A stretch of 64,000 bases of DNA. Source: Clarkia xantiana subsp. parviflora (taxonomy: Eukaryota; Streptophyta; Magnoliopsida; Myrtales; Onagraceae). A model generated the notes under the pieces. The model ran no database searches, was not told the DNA's origin, and saw nothing but the letters and a program-made list of their open reading frames with translations. This document shows, piece after piece, positions 22,635-34,442 of the stretch. The position numbers were made by a program, and so were the translations under genes. The stretch spans positions 6,364,166 to 6,428,165 of the forward strand of contig JAPTYO010000005.1 of NCBI GenBank assembly GCA_036873135.1. Direction: 5' to 3'. The first letter of the stretch is position 1; each line of letters begins with the position of its first letter.

Positions 22635-24700
22635 GAGGTTAGGAGTTCTTAAATTTTTGATAAACTGATGTTCTTAAGTTTTTGAAAAATCCGAAATTTT
22701 CATGTTCATGAACACCATGAGTAATCCGAAATTTTTAAGTAAATTTCATGTGTTTGATCTTCAAAAACTTAAAATTTTTGAAATTTACATGCTTTTATAG
22801 ATCCAAACCGAATTTTATGTTCGAATTTAAGATTGATGTTCATGATCTTCAAGAACACCATGAGTTTTATCAAGAACACATTTTGGATTCATGATCATAA
22901 TAGTATTTGATCTTAAAATTTGACAACTTTTCCAATTTACATGTTTGTGCCGAAAATCCTAGGGGTATTCTAGGTAAAAAAAAATTAATTTTCTTGGTCA
23001 CCAAGTTTTAAAAAAAAAATTTCGGCCACATTAATTAGAGATATAATTTGCCATTTTTAAATTTTATTAATAGGTAACTATATATCTATAAGTTGGAAAT
23101 AAGGATAGGTTTATAATATAATATTGTAAAAAAGATATTAACTATCAATATAAATAGTAAAAGACAGGGTTAATATATATTGATAGATTAAGCTGCTATA
23201 AAAGATTAAGAAAATATATTGTCTACATATTTTATTCCCTAAAGATATATTTGACAATAATAAATAAATATATATATATATATATATATATAGGAGCCGA
23301 ATATTTTATATATATACATATATTGTTGATTGATTTACATCTTAAAGATATAATCTTGACAATATTTATATATATATACATGTGCCGAATTATATATATA
23401 TATTAGCAATATTGGAAATTATTTTAAATAATTAATATTTCTTGGTGGCTAAGTTAAGTTTTTAGTGGACTTTAAAACCCTACTTAGCCCACAAGACATA
23501 TTTCGGCCGAACCCTAGGGTTCATGGGCCGGTCCAATTGCTAAACCGGAACGGATAAAACCAATCAGGGTTTTCTTAATCGGGTCGACCTAGTCGGGGTC
23601 GGACCGTAGTAATTAAATTGAACCTAACCCAACCGGTTTTGAGTGATAAACCGAACCACAATATTATTTTATTGAACCATTCTGGACCAAACCGGATTTT
23701 TAAAATCGGACCGACTTGAACTGGATTTTAAATTGGACCGGACCAGAAATTTTAAATTTCTCGGAAATTTTAAAATGTTCAATAAAATAGGATGTCAAAT
23801 TTTAAAATCCAAAATGTTTTCGAACTTTAAATTTAGCCTAAACAGTGCTCTTAGGGTTTGCGTTTTAACACGTTTTTCGGTTAAAACCCTAATACCTAGT
23901 TTCGATTATGGGGATGGATCTCAGATATGCATGTTTTTGGGACTGGATTAAATTAGTGGGCTGGATTGCAATTGTTTACTTTCTGCTACATAAATATTAG
24001 AACTGTCGTCATGACTCAGTCAAGCTAGCTGGACATTAATTGCGAGCATTGAGCTCTGGGATTTAAATATATGTATTGTGCAATAGGATAGACATGCTAT
24101 GCTGATTGAAAGTTCCTAGAATCCATGTCTAGAAATTTCGCATGATTGATTGTAAGCATGAATTGCAAAACAGCCCCTAATATTTTCAAAACGTCTTTTT
24201 TAAACTGAAAATTCCAGTCGCCAATTATGCATGATTTGGTATGCTAGGATGTTCAAGGATAGAAAGCATGTGATAATTTACTTTATGTAGAATTATATAT
24301 GCTAGGAACATTAGACGCATGACGCGTAAGCATGTTTTGGTTTGTTCGATTTTTATGGCATAATATTGTATTATGCATGCGTAAATTATCGAATAATTCC
24401 TTTTAAAATTATAAGGGCCTTGGGAAAGCCAAGATCGGGTATACTTGTTTGAAAATTCCCGTTCCGGTAATTTACAAAATAATAATCGTTTTCAAAAGAC
24501 TGATCTATTAGTTTGAACATGATGGTAGTGTGAACTCTTTCACGGACCCCATTCCCTCAGTTTACTGGCGGTCGGTTTGGTCTAGATGACTGAGGGATCA
24601 CTATTTGTCGTGTTCCATCTTAATAGATAATCCGATGTTTGCAATTCTGTCAAAATGTTATTGTCTTCCTAATTTGCATGATCATCAATGTGTGAGTTGG
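22635..24700 (+). other. E3 leader
   Basis: A non-coding 2-kb leader. It contains AT-rich and TA-repeat parts (22980-23400), the CCGGTT-rich block (23520-23730) and the conserved segment near 23890-24600 shared with E1, E2 and E5. No gene is visible. Confidence 0.7.
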
Positions 24701-25190
24701 CTCAATTAGTGCGATTCGATATTACTCGCAATCTTGATGGTATTAATTATGATGAATAAACTTGGAGTGTTTGTTGAACTCTCCACTACGATTCCAAAAA
24801 GTGGAGAGGACAACTACGGATGAATATAGTAATCTGTATGATTTTGACAATGAGAAATGAATGTGATAATTTGTTTCCCCAAGAATTGGAGTAGGTTCTT
24901 TGTTGATCTGAATGCATATATGGTGATACAATCGACCTTGGTAAAAAGGGGTTGAAGAAGACTTCAATTGAAACCAGACAATGTTATAGCTTATTATTCC
25001 TTAGCATCCGCCTCGGTGGAAGCAAGGATGCAAACGCTAGAAATTTTTCGGTTGAATGAGATGATCTTCTCTCTTTCCATGGATGTCGGCGTAAAACCCG
25101 CATCGGGTCTTCAGGATGGAAGGTCAACATGGAAAGGATGTACATGGTTTTCTGATATTGACAGGACTCAATAACCTTGAGCCTAATCAA
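24701..25190 (+). pseudogene. Copia gag remnant, type A (E3)
   Basis: Broken codons near 24720-24960 correspond to the E1 gag start. The open part at 24968-25174 gives ASVEARMQTLEIF, NEMIFSLSMD and GRSTWKG, which match ASVEVRSLKLEMF, MIFSPWM and ERSTWMR of E1. Stops and shifts prevent a complete gag. Confidence 0.5.
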
Positions 25191-26560
25191 ATACAGTAAC
25201 CACAGCAGTGAAAGGGAAACCTTATCTGCTCACCATAGTGAGTTTGAAAGAAGTGAACTATGATCCGCATAGCAAGAAAAGAACTGGACCGAATAAGTCC
25301 TATACAATAATCCGGTGGGTTAATCCCCGTTGATAAAGTGCGTCTCAAATACGCCTCATAGGTCATGTGTATGAAGCTGTAACATGTTTTATACGGACAT
25401 AGATCATTTGAAGTGATTCACTCGTGAATTTACTCAGACGAGATGTTCAACATGATTCAAAGTTCTTGACTATATGCGCCAGAATCATGGATCAAATATG
25501 CAAACTTCAGATCAAGAACTATACCATTGTCATTTATCGTTCGTTGTTCGTTTCTAAAATTTTGGTTATTTTGAAATTCAGAGTTATTGAATAAAGTAAT
25601 TGTTGCTCGATTCAAAGCTCAATTTTCTTAATCAATTTAACGTCTCGGTTGAACGAGAACGATCCGAAACGAAAATACAAGCCTACGGGTTAGGACCAAA
25701 ATTTCGACCAGGTAAAAGTGGACGAATATAACGAAACGACTCACATACTCCGTCATCTCAGTCGGTACAACTGAACTGAACATACTCATCGATTACGTAG
25801 CTAGATCGAAAGATTTAGTAATTCTTATTTGTTAGTACTCCATTTAAAATGATTATTTGCGTAATAATTAAACATGTTCAAAACCGATTAAATTAAATTT
25901 GGAAACGAAACGATTTAAACCACGGGATAAAACTTGTTTTATGCGCCGTACGCGCGTGTGCCTCGAGAGACGGAACACATCGTTTTGAAGTACAAATTTA
26001 ATAATGAAGTGTTTTAATGAATGAATGTTGAATTTTCGTACTCATTGATGACTACTATAGTTAGAAGTATGCTTTAATGCTACTACGATCGAGTAGTACA
26101 TCAACTATAGCATTAAGCAAGAGCTCAAATGCATAGTCCATGAGGTGGATAAGTCTCTGGATGAGTTAACAAACGAAAGGAAGTAGTCAGTAAAATGACA
26201 CTCCCACTATAAGCCTTTAACGAAAAGTTTGGCTAAACAATCATATTATTAAATACTTCGAGAAACATTATGTTAGAACTCAACATTAATTGTTCCTACG
26301 GGATGAAATTAAGTTGATTCATATTAATGTGAACACTATGTTCTAATAAGATCAGTTGACGCGTTACCATAAAAGCTAAGAAATGATACGAGTAAAAGGA
26401 TACAAGTTTTTAATAAGAGTACGGTCTACTCTTAAAAGGATACAAGTTTAAAATTAGCTTGGATTAATAGTAACGTGGTCAAACATGACACATTATAAGA
26501 ATTTGAGGATGGACTTGCAATGCTTTGCGGAATGACACGAACTAAAGTACTGATTGGATT
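25191..26560 (+). other. Non-coding interval of E3 between gag and integrase tail
   Basis: No open frame of note on the forward strand. The sequence is collinear with 4291-5308 (E1, reverse) and 18661-19699 (E2, reverse). The expected zinc knuckle, protease and integrase core are missing. Confidence 0.5.
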
Positions 26561-27305
26561 AAAATGGATAACGGAGATTCTCAGGTCCCACTTACTTCGA
26601 GTGGGAGAATGATATAGCATTAGTGAATGCATTAGTGAATGACATGGTAAATGATGATGGAAACGTCCTCATAATAAATCTTGTGGGAGGGCTCACTCCC
26701 CCTCACATAATCATCACTAAATGTTAATGCGAATCAAGTCGGACCTGATAATCATAATGCTGAACCATTTGATGAAAATCCAATAGTCGTCGCAACTGCC
26801 CATTATTCCTAGTGGGAGGAAATGACTAACTTAATTCCAGATCCTAGTGATCGAGGAATAAACTCAGAGGTAAAATCCTGAGACCAAAAGGTCATTCTAA
26901 GAAAGTTGTAGACCAAAAGTTCGAGCACCGCCATTGTTCCCAGTGGGAGTAATGCTCCGAAAAGAAGCATTATTCAGAGTGGGAGTAACGATCAGACTCA
27001 AGATGAGATTATCGAGCCTAGACTTAGTCTAAGGCAACAAACTTCTTTTAAGAAGTATCCCATCAAGTGAGACGTTCGTTCACGAACCAGTGACGGTTCG
27101 GCAAGCATTGGAAGAACCTCAAACGTTGGAATGGAGGAAAACAATGGAGGATAAAAATGCCTAAATTAGAACGTATTCGGTTTTGGTCTTCAGTTGATTT
27201 ACCTGCTAACCACAGAGCTGGAAAGTGAAATTTTATAATTCACTACTGATGGAAAATTTGGGTGGTGCAAAACTCGAATGATTGCGAAAGGATATACCCA
27301 AATTC
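26561..27305 (+). pseudogene. Integrase-RT linker and RT N-terminus remnant (E3)
   Basis: Fragments such as NGDSQVPLTSSGR-like codons near 26565-26605 and the SVDLPANHRA-like stretch near 27190 match the E2 linker and the E1 RT start. The frame is interrupted many times. Confidence 0.5.
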
Positions 27306-27309
27306 ATGA

Positions 27310-28532
27310 GTGGACTTTGATGAAACATACTCACCAACTGTGCGTTACAACACTGTAAGGGCCATCCTTGCCCTAGTTGCATGTCTCAATCTAGAGCTGA
27401 ACCAAATGGATGTTAAGACCGCATTCCTCCATGGAAACTTGGAGGAAAAGATCTATATGGAGCAGCCAGAGGGTTTTATTACTCCTAGCAAAGAACGTAA
27501 AGTTTGCAAACTCATGTTTATTTACGGTCTTAAACAGTCGACTCTGCAATGGTATCGCAGATTCCACGAGGAAATCGTCGGAAACGGATTTGTGAATCTT
27601 CACGAGGATCCTTGCGTATACACTAAGACCTCTGGGTCTAAGTATGTCATCATAACACTATACGTAGATGACATACTCATTGCTGCGAACGACGTGAGTT
27701 TCATGAACAAATCAAAGCCCTGGTTAGCGTCAGCATTTGAGATGAAAGACATGGGAGAGGCCACGTACATCTTAGGCATTAAGATTACCCGAGATCGTGC
27801 CGCCCGGAAATTGTGTCTGTCTCAAGAATCTTATATCAACAAACCGTTGAAAAGATTCAGAATGCTCGATGCTAAACCCGTGGATATGCCGGTTGTGTTC
27901 GGGTGCGCGCTGTCAAAGCGTGTTGGACCGAAAAACCTGCAGCAGCGTGAACAGATGAAGGGGGCAGAGTACCTAAGCATGGTAGGGAGTCTTATGTACG
28001 CCATGCTATGTACTCGACCAGATATCTGTTACGTTGTGGGTCTAGTAGCAAGATTCCAATCAGATCCTCGTTATCAACACCTAAAGGCCGTAAAACGAAT
28101 TATAAGGTATATGAAAGGTACCGACTATGTTCTGTGCTATAAGGGCAGGTAAACAGAATTGACCGGTTATAGTGACGCCGACCACGGTGGTGATCCTGAT
28201 GATCGTAAATCCACCACAAAGGAGTTTTCCTTCTTGGTAGTGCTGTCATATCTTGGGTGAGCAAGAAGCAATCTTGTGTCGCGCTTTCCACTATGGAATC
28301 GGAATTCGTTGCCCTTTCTAAAAACACACAAGAAGCGGTCTGGCTGATAAGGCTTCTTACTGCATTAATTGGCACTGGCAAAGAGAGTAATCCCGTCAAG
28401 GTATACTCCGACAGTCAGGCAGCCATTGCAGCAGTTAAGAATCCAAAGTACCATAGTAGGACCAAACACATTGATGTGAAATACAATTATGCTAAATCTG
28501 TTCAGGAAGACAACACAATCGCTTTAAAATAA
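27310..28532 (+). pseudogene. Copia reverse transcriptase and RNase H (E3)
   Basis: 27310-28152 (280 residues) is the best-kept RT of the copia group here. It has DFDETYSPTVRYNTVRAILA, QMDVKTAFLHGNLEEKIYME, the catalytic LYVDDILIAAND, MGEATYILGIKI, LSQESYI and MYAMLCTRPDICYVVG. A frame break near 28150 separates RNase H at 28257-28532 ([48 protein letters not shown]). The catalytic residues look intact. The lack of an in-frame N-terminus and of PR/INT means no functional Pol from this locus. Confidence 0.85.
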
Positions 28533-29737
28533 TTTTCCACGGATAAAATGGTTGCAGTATGCCATTACGTAGAGAGATCTTCGAAAAGCACTTAAAACTG
28601 CTTGGATTACGTAGGGTTGAAGTGAGTGACTTGTATAAGCGATAACATTTTGACATTTGAAATAATATTATTTCGATTGAATAAAAGAATTGCAAACTGA
28701 GTATATGATCTATCGACGTCATAATGAAATATAACATCGGATTTTACGGTCTATAAACTAAGTCGTAGGAAGAGGTAAAACTCCTCCACTAAAATTATGT
28801 CGAATGTGAACCATGCCTCGTCACACAGGCACGGTCATCTTGCAAGGAGAGGGGGGCCGCTACCCAACAAGATTGGCTAAGAACCAGGGGGATAAACCTG
28901 GTTAAACGAAACGATAACCTTGTCACGCTTAATGCATGGCTTAATCTTCGTTTTGTACATCGCCGTGTTGGACCCTGTCCATCATTAAAATCACATTTAG
29001 GCCATATGAAAGATTCTGCGATAGCATGATTGACATATCCCAATCCTGGCTAGTCCAGGTGTGCTATCGACGCGTGCTTCATACTGCGCGTGCCATGTTC
29101 GACCACAGGGTCATGATCGGTTGTGCTAGCTAGAATCCTAGTGATTCAAAGGGCGCATACTTCTTCACCTTGAGCGTGTGATTTATCCCGGATTTCTTAT
29201 GAAGAGGCATCCAAAGTATCCTCACGGACTCAGAACTTATACCTAAGGTCTAGCTCAATATTCGTTTCCCGGCGTACGAGCGTAGAGCCAAAGAAAATGG
29301 CCAATTGACCACGTCTTGGAAAACGTTTGAGTTAGACTAAGGGTATAAGTGATGGAGATTGTCAAGTTCACCTATAATTCACCGACTCTTGTGTTCACTA
29401 GGTGGCCGCCAACCGGATATTAGTTGAAGGTTGTGAACACTTGTAACAGATGCCCTGGAGAAGTATTCCTATGTGGAAACTGGGCAATTGAAGAATTATA
29501 AGTTGACCAAGGATACAGTGCGGTACATATTTTATTTTAACAGGATTGATTTACGAAAGGGAATCAACGTTCTGCGGGCGCTACAATACTCCTAACAGAT
29601 GAGTAGCACGATGCCCGTCGTATCCGCCGGTTGCACGGCAAACCTCGTATGAACTATTCGGAGACGGAGACAAAGACTGAAGACTAAGATGTTGATGCTA
29701 TTGGATAACTATATATTAACAGGCACCCTCCCATTCC
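28533..29737 (+). other. E3 3' untranslated region
   Basis: 1.2 kb with no gene, collinear with 868-1975 (E1) and 30893-31950 (E6) in the opposite orientation. Conservation of such a long 3' UTR across copies suggests it belongs to the family's structure. Confidence 0.7.
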
Positions 29738-29750
29738 GGCGAGTGGGAGC
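29738..29750 (+). promoter_or_regulatory. Polypurine tract of E3
   Basis: GGCGAGTGGGAGC abuts the 3' LTR and would prime plus-strand DNA synthesis. The same tract precedes the LTR at 15794. Confidence 0.85.
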
Positions 29751-30326
29751 TGTTAGCATATGGTGACGTGGCGCCGTAATTGGTAGCCCGTTAATTCTAA
29801 GGAAATTACCTAAGTTAATTAGGTAATTGTCACATTAGGGTAATTGGGCCAAACCCAAACCCTAATTGACATGGGAGGCCCAAAATTGGGCCTCCCCCCT
29901 TAATAGCATAGGTTCGGCCGAAACAAGTCCCACATTGGTTGGAGTGGACTTTTGTCCACTCCACCAATCCTATATATAGGGGACTCACCTAAGGGGTTCA
30001 CACATCATTCATAATAAGAAGTATCTCCATTGAGGAACTTGAGAGAAACCCTCTCACCCCCTTAGTTGAGATTTTCGGCATATCTTAGTCCGAGGTTCTG
30101 TCCCCGTTGAAGAATCGATCAGAGGCTTTGTTGTGGAGCTTACACCGTGTAGGACTTCTTCTCACGAAGAACTTGTACGTGGTTCCGACCGGAGGATCAG
30201 AACTCCCTCCACGACGCTCTTGGGCAGGAAAGCTAAAAGGTATGTGTACACTATTCCGCTGCGTAGTTAGATTACTTGCATGTACACGTTTAGCATTCTA
30301 TAGTATTACGTCCCCGTAATCCAACA
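29751..30326 (+). repeat. 3' LTR of E3 (576 bp)
   Basis: TGTTAGCATATGG to GTAATCCAACA. It includes the 73 bp deleted from the 5' LTR. The TATA palindrome is at 29969-29980. Confidence 0.95.
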
Positions 30327-30331
30327 ATGCT

Positions 30332-30892
30332 AGTAATTAGAATTACGCAGCGGAAGTTTCACACATACCTTTAGGATGATCCGTAGACCCAAGATCTTCT
30401 CTAGAGGGAGTTCACGATCATCCGGACGGGACCCGTAGAGGTTCTTGTTAGAGAAGCCCTACGTGGTGCAAGCTCCACAACAAAGCCTTTGATCGATTCT
30501 TGGCATGGGGACAAATCTCTGGAGAATTTGCTCGAAGGCAATTTGGCACACCCTTGGTGAGGGCTATGGTTCGGCCGAAACTAGGTGTTATAGAGGGAGG
30601 GTTTTTCTCTCTAAAACACTCTGGTGAGGGAATTATGATTAACCCTAAAAATCCCCTAACACCTCTTATTTATAGGAGTTAAGTGGACATTTTGTCCACA
30701 TTACCCACCTAGGGTTTCAGCCGGCCTATGTAATTGGGGAGGCCCAATTTTGGGCCTCCCATGTCAATTGGGATTTGGGTCTAGCCCAATTACCCTAATG
30801 TGACATTTACCCAAGTTCATTACCCAAGTTCATTAGGTAAACTATACATATTATGGGCTACCAATTACGGCGCCCATTACCATATACTTACA
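30332..30892 (-). repeat. Reverse copia LTR, right piece (split by E3)
   Basis: It resumes AGTAATTAGAATTACGCAGC after the E3 target duplication and ends CCATATACTTACA (reverse TGTAAGTATATGG). Its purine tract at 30893 makes it the 3' LTR of reverse element E6. Its other end (22068) touches the E2 leader where a 5' LTR of E2 would be. One LTR thus serves two elements. Confidence 0.85.
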
Positions 30893-32186
30893 GCTCCCAC
30901 TCGCCGGAATGGGAGGGTGCCTGTTAATGTATTGTCATCCAAATCTGCATCAACATTTCTCTCCTTTGATCTGCTCCTTGCTTCCGAATAGTTCATACGG
31001 GGTTTGCCGTGCGACCGGTGGATACGACGGGCATCGTGCTACTCATCTGTAAGGAGTGTTGTACCGCACGCGGAACGTTGATTCCCTTTTCTCCAATCAA
31101 GCTGTTATAAACAACATTTATATTGAACCGCGCTGTAACCTAGGTCAACTAATAATTCTCTATTTGGCTAGTTTCCACATAGGAACACTTCTTCAAGGCA
31201 TCTGTACAAGTATTCACAACCTTCAACTAATATCCGGTTGGTGGCCACCTAGTGAATACAAGAGTCGGTGAATTACAGGTGAACTTGACCATCCTCATTG
31301 CTCATATCCTTAGTTAGACCCAACCGTTTTCCAAAGACGTGGTCACTTGGCCTTTTTGTTCAGCACTACTCTCGTACGCCGGGAAGCGAGCATTGAGCCT
31401 GACCTTAGATATGAGTTATGAGTCTGTGAGGATACTTTAGGCGCCTCTTGATAAGGCTCCTGGGATCAATCACACGCTCGAGGTGAAGAAGTTTGCGCCC
31501 GCCAGAATCACGAGGATTCCTTCCTAGCACAACCGAGCTGCGACCCCATGGTCGAACATGGCACGCGTAGTATGAAGCACGCGTTGATAGCATACCTGAA
31601 CCTTTTGGGTTGACAGGAAAGGGATATGTCAATCATGCTATCACAGATTCTTATCTGGCCCAGAATGTGGTTAAATGACGAACGAAGTTCATCACGGCGA
31701 TATACAAAATGAAGATCACGTCGAGTTACTTCGGAATTAGATAATCGTCTTGCTTAATCAAGTTTATCCCCCTGATTCTTAGACAGTCTTGTTTGGTAGA
31801 GGCCTCCCTCCACCGCAAGATTACCGTACCTGTGTGACTAGGTAAGGCCCACATTTGACATAGTTTGGTAGAGGATTGCGTCCTCCTACGACTTAGTTTA
31901 TAGACCGTAAATCTGATGTAATCAAAACATTATGACGTCGATTGATCATAAACTCAGTTGCAATTCTTCCGCTTAAAAAATGTAACTTTATAATATCAAA
32001 ATGCTATCACAGATACATTCCATTTCTAGACCCTACGCAATCCAAGCAGTTTTACATGCTTTTCGAATATGTCCCTGCGTAGTGGTATAGTTAAATGGTC
32101 CGCTACCAAGTTATTGGTGGACAGGTATTCCATAGTGATTATATTGTCTACTACTATTAAAATTTAGCATGAAATTATTTCATATC
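30893..32186 (-). mobile_element. E6: 3' part of a reverse copia element
   Basis: The purine tract (reverse GGCGAGTGGGAGC at 30893-30905) is followed by the family's 3' UTR and the first RNase H-adjacent bases (TTAGCATGAAATTATTTCA near 32164). It is collinear with E1 868 to about 2130. It stops at 32187 where the G4 LTR begins. No intact coding part remains. Confidence 0.8.
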
Positions 32187-32534
32187 TGTTTACTCACGGG
32201 TGTTTGTCGTGGGCTTCTCCTTCTAAGGGCGAGCCCCGGGCGAGATATCGTACGGGGGTGGGGGTCTGGACGAGGGGGGCTCGTCCGGACGGATGAGGGT
32301 ACCCGGAGGGTACCCCTATGGCCTTGCTCAGGGCTCCGAGCAAGGCAGGACCTTGCTCGGGTGTCCCCAGGTGGTTTTTCAACCTGGGGTCTTCTCGAGT
32401 GGTTTTTGCCACTCGGGATATTTTCTGGGCCCATGTAATGGGCCTCGGGTATCCGTGTTTTAAGTCTCGGGTTATATTTGGCTACGACCCATTTCTCGGA
32501 CCCAATTAGTGATAGCTTGGGCGTATATCCACCA
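32187..32534 (-). repeat. 3' LTR of G4
   Basis: In reverse it starts TGGTGGATATACGCCC and ends AAACA. It follows the G2 LTR (41433 onward) in order: GGATATACGCC, CTAATTG, CCGAGGCCCAT, CGAGTGG, CCGAGCAAGG hairpins, CCGTCCGGACGAG. At 348 bp it lacks the second half of the 831-bp G2 LTR. Confidence 0.75.
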
Positions 32535-32546
32535 TTTTCCCCCGAG
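32535..32546 (-). promoter_or_regulatory. Polypurine tract of G4
   Basis: Reverse strand CTCGGGGGAAAA directly before the LTR start. Confidence 0.7.
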
Positions 32547-32623
32547 TCAAGGAATGGTTTCATCTTTTCTTGACTCTATTTTTAGCGGAATATCGCCCAA
32601 GCGAGTTGCGAAATGTACCTTCG

Positions 32624-32850
32624 TGACGATCCCGGCTTTTATCGAGTGCTCGAGGAACATCGTAATATTCCCTGCCCCGTGTTTAAAGGAGCTTTAAGAC
32701 GGTCCCGACCTCCATTGAGTGTTCGAGGAACATCGCGAGTTTCCTTGCCCCCTATTCGAAGAAGCTTTGAGATGGTCCCGGCCTTCGTTGAGTGCTCAAG
32801 GAACGTTGTAAATTTCCTTGCCCCCTGTTCAAGGAAGCCGGATACACAAA
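32624..32850. repeat. 73-bp minisatellite, three copies (G4)
   Basis: Copies start near 32628, 32701 and 32774 with GATCCCGGC, GGTCCCGAC and GGTCCCGGC, each followed by GAGTG-x-TC-x-AGGAAC and CCTTGCCCC. Divergence is visible, so it is old. Confidence 0.8.
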
Positions 32851-34440
32851 ACATTATTGCTAATTTAAGCAAATTTATGCCATGTATATATATTGTGTAA
32901 GGGTAAGAGTTGCGAGCCTTGGTCTTGTTTTACTTAGCCTTAGGACTGTGTCCTTTTATTTGAGTCTCTGTCTTATTGGGGTTTCTTGTGGAAGCGTTTG
33001 GCACAACTCTTTATAAGAGAGGTTATGCGTCATCCCCTGTTGGAAGGACGTTCATACAACATGTGAGCGTTAGTCGACCTGAACGTGGGTGTTAGTCCAA
33101 GTATGTATATGGATGATGTATATGATTATAAGTATGAAATATGGGCCTTAGTCCCATTTCACTTAGCCTTAGAACCGTGTCTTTATTGGAGGAACCTCTT
33201 TTTTAGGCTCTTAGAGCCGATAGGGTGTTTTGAGAGTGGTGTTGCACTCCGTTTGTGAGGGTGCGAGTATGATCTCCTGGCTTTGGCCTTCAATGGGCGT
33301 GGCGTTTTTCTCCCCGTTTGTCGGGGCGTGGCTTGGTCCTTTAACCTTATCCCTGCAATTCACTCTATATAGATGGAGGTGAGAGTGGTTAAAATTCCTC
33401 CTCTTGCCTTTTGTATAAAAAAGTTTTTATAAATGGATGTAGAAGGTTATTCCCTTTATATATGTTGGATCGTTACTCCCTTTGTGTAGGTTAAGGGACC
33501 TCTTCCCTTGTGGATTTTCTTGTGATTTGTTCTCGGGAATTCCAGGATGCTGATTTTGCCTTCGTGGCTCAGTGTTGAGGTTGCCTCCGCTGTGTGCACA
33601 CCTTGCTCCTCCATAAGAGGGGGTTTGGTCCCTCCTCCGGCTACCCTGGGTAGTGTTGGGATGGTCTTGCTCATCTCCCCCTTAGGGGTGCTTGTGATGT
33701 TTGTTTATCCACCATAGTCCTTCCTTTAGCAAGTAGTATCGTCCATGCACGTGTCTTTGCCCCGTAGTAAACATTTGATCTTTATGCACTTTGGGACGTA
33801 CTCCTGGGTAAGTTGGCGTTGACGAATTAGCATAGTGCGTCGTGCAGGGTTAATAGTGCTTGATGTGTTATTGCTCCTCTTCCTGAGGTACTTTTTGCTA
33901 TTGATAGTTGTTTGAGAGCTTGGTGGAGGCTCTTTCCTTAGTTTGTCTCTTCGACCTTCGACGTTGTGGTTGTTGGACTTTGTAAAATAGAGAGGATGTC
34001 TTCATGGTGATTTTATATGGGTGTTTCCCCCTCTGGGACTTGGTAGCAGCTTGTTGTTTGGGGTGTCTCAGTGTTTTGCTTAGGCCATCCCATGCTTGTA
34101 TAGTTGATACATACCACTATGGAGGATGTTTTGTTCTTCTTTTCTCTCCCTTAGGTAGTGTTGAGGTGTTTTTACTTATTCCTCCCCTTTAGGATTGTTT
34201 TCCATGCTTTTATTCGTCATAGTCCTCCCTTTGACAAGTAGTATCGTCCATGCGTGTGTCTTTTGCCCCCATAGTAGGCATTTGATCTTTATGCACTTTG
34301 GGACGTACTCTTGAGTAGGTCGGTCTTGATGGATATTGTATAATGTCTTGAGATGGGATTGGTAATTTCTAACGGACCGTCGTTTTTCTATTGTCAGGCG
34401 TGCTTTAGGAGCTAAAGGTCGTCGCATCACTCTCTTCGTA
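32851..34440. other. G4 interior with a diverged ~500-bp duplication
   Basis: No coding gene is supported. A block at about 33640-33830 (GTAGTATCGTCCATGC, GATCTTTATGCACTTTGGG, ACGTACTC) recurs at about 34150-34330, some 500 bp on. The short frames here are shadows. Confidence 0.5.
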
Positions 34441-34442
34441 CC

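Larger units (their letters stand above)
22119..30326 (+). mobile_element. E3: complete-length Ty1/copia element, forward, TSD ATGCT
   Basis: 8,208 bp bounded by TGTTAGCATATGG...GTAATCCAACA LTRs. ATGCT flanks it at 22114-22118 and 30327-30331, a standard 5-bp duplication. Internal order is PBS, 2-kb leader, gag remnant, integrase-tail and linker remnants, RT, RNase H, 1.2-kb 3' UTR, PPT. Length is typical of a full element, but PR and the INT core are not recognisable and gag is broken, so it must have been mobilised in trans or decayed after insertion. It inserted into a reverse LTR of the same broad family. Confidence 0.93.

Noticed and set aside
32169..32563. Forward and reverse frames of 89 and 127 codons
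   Set aside because: They lie in the G4 LTR, which has hairpins and GC-rich motifs; LTRs rarely code and related LTRs do not keep these frames.
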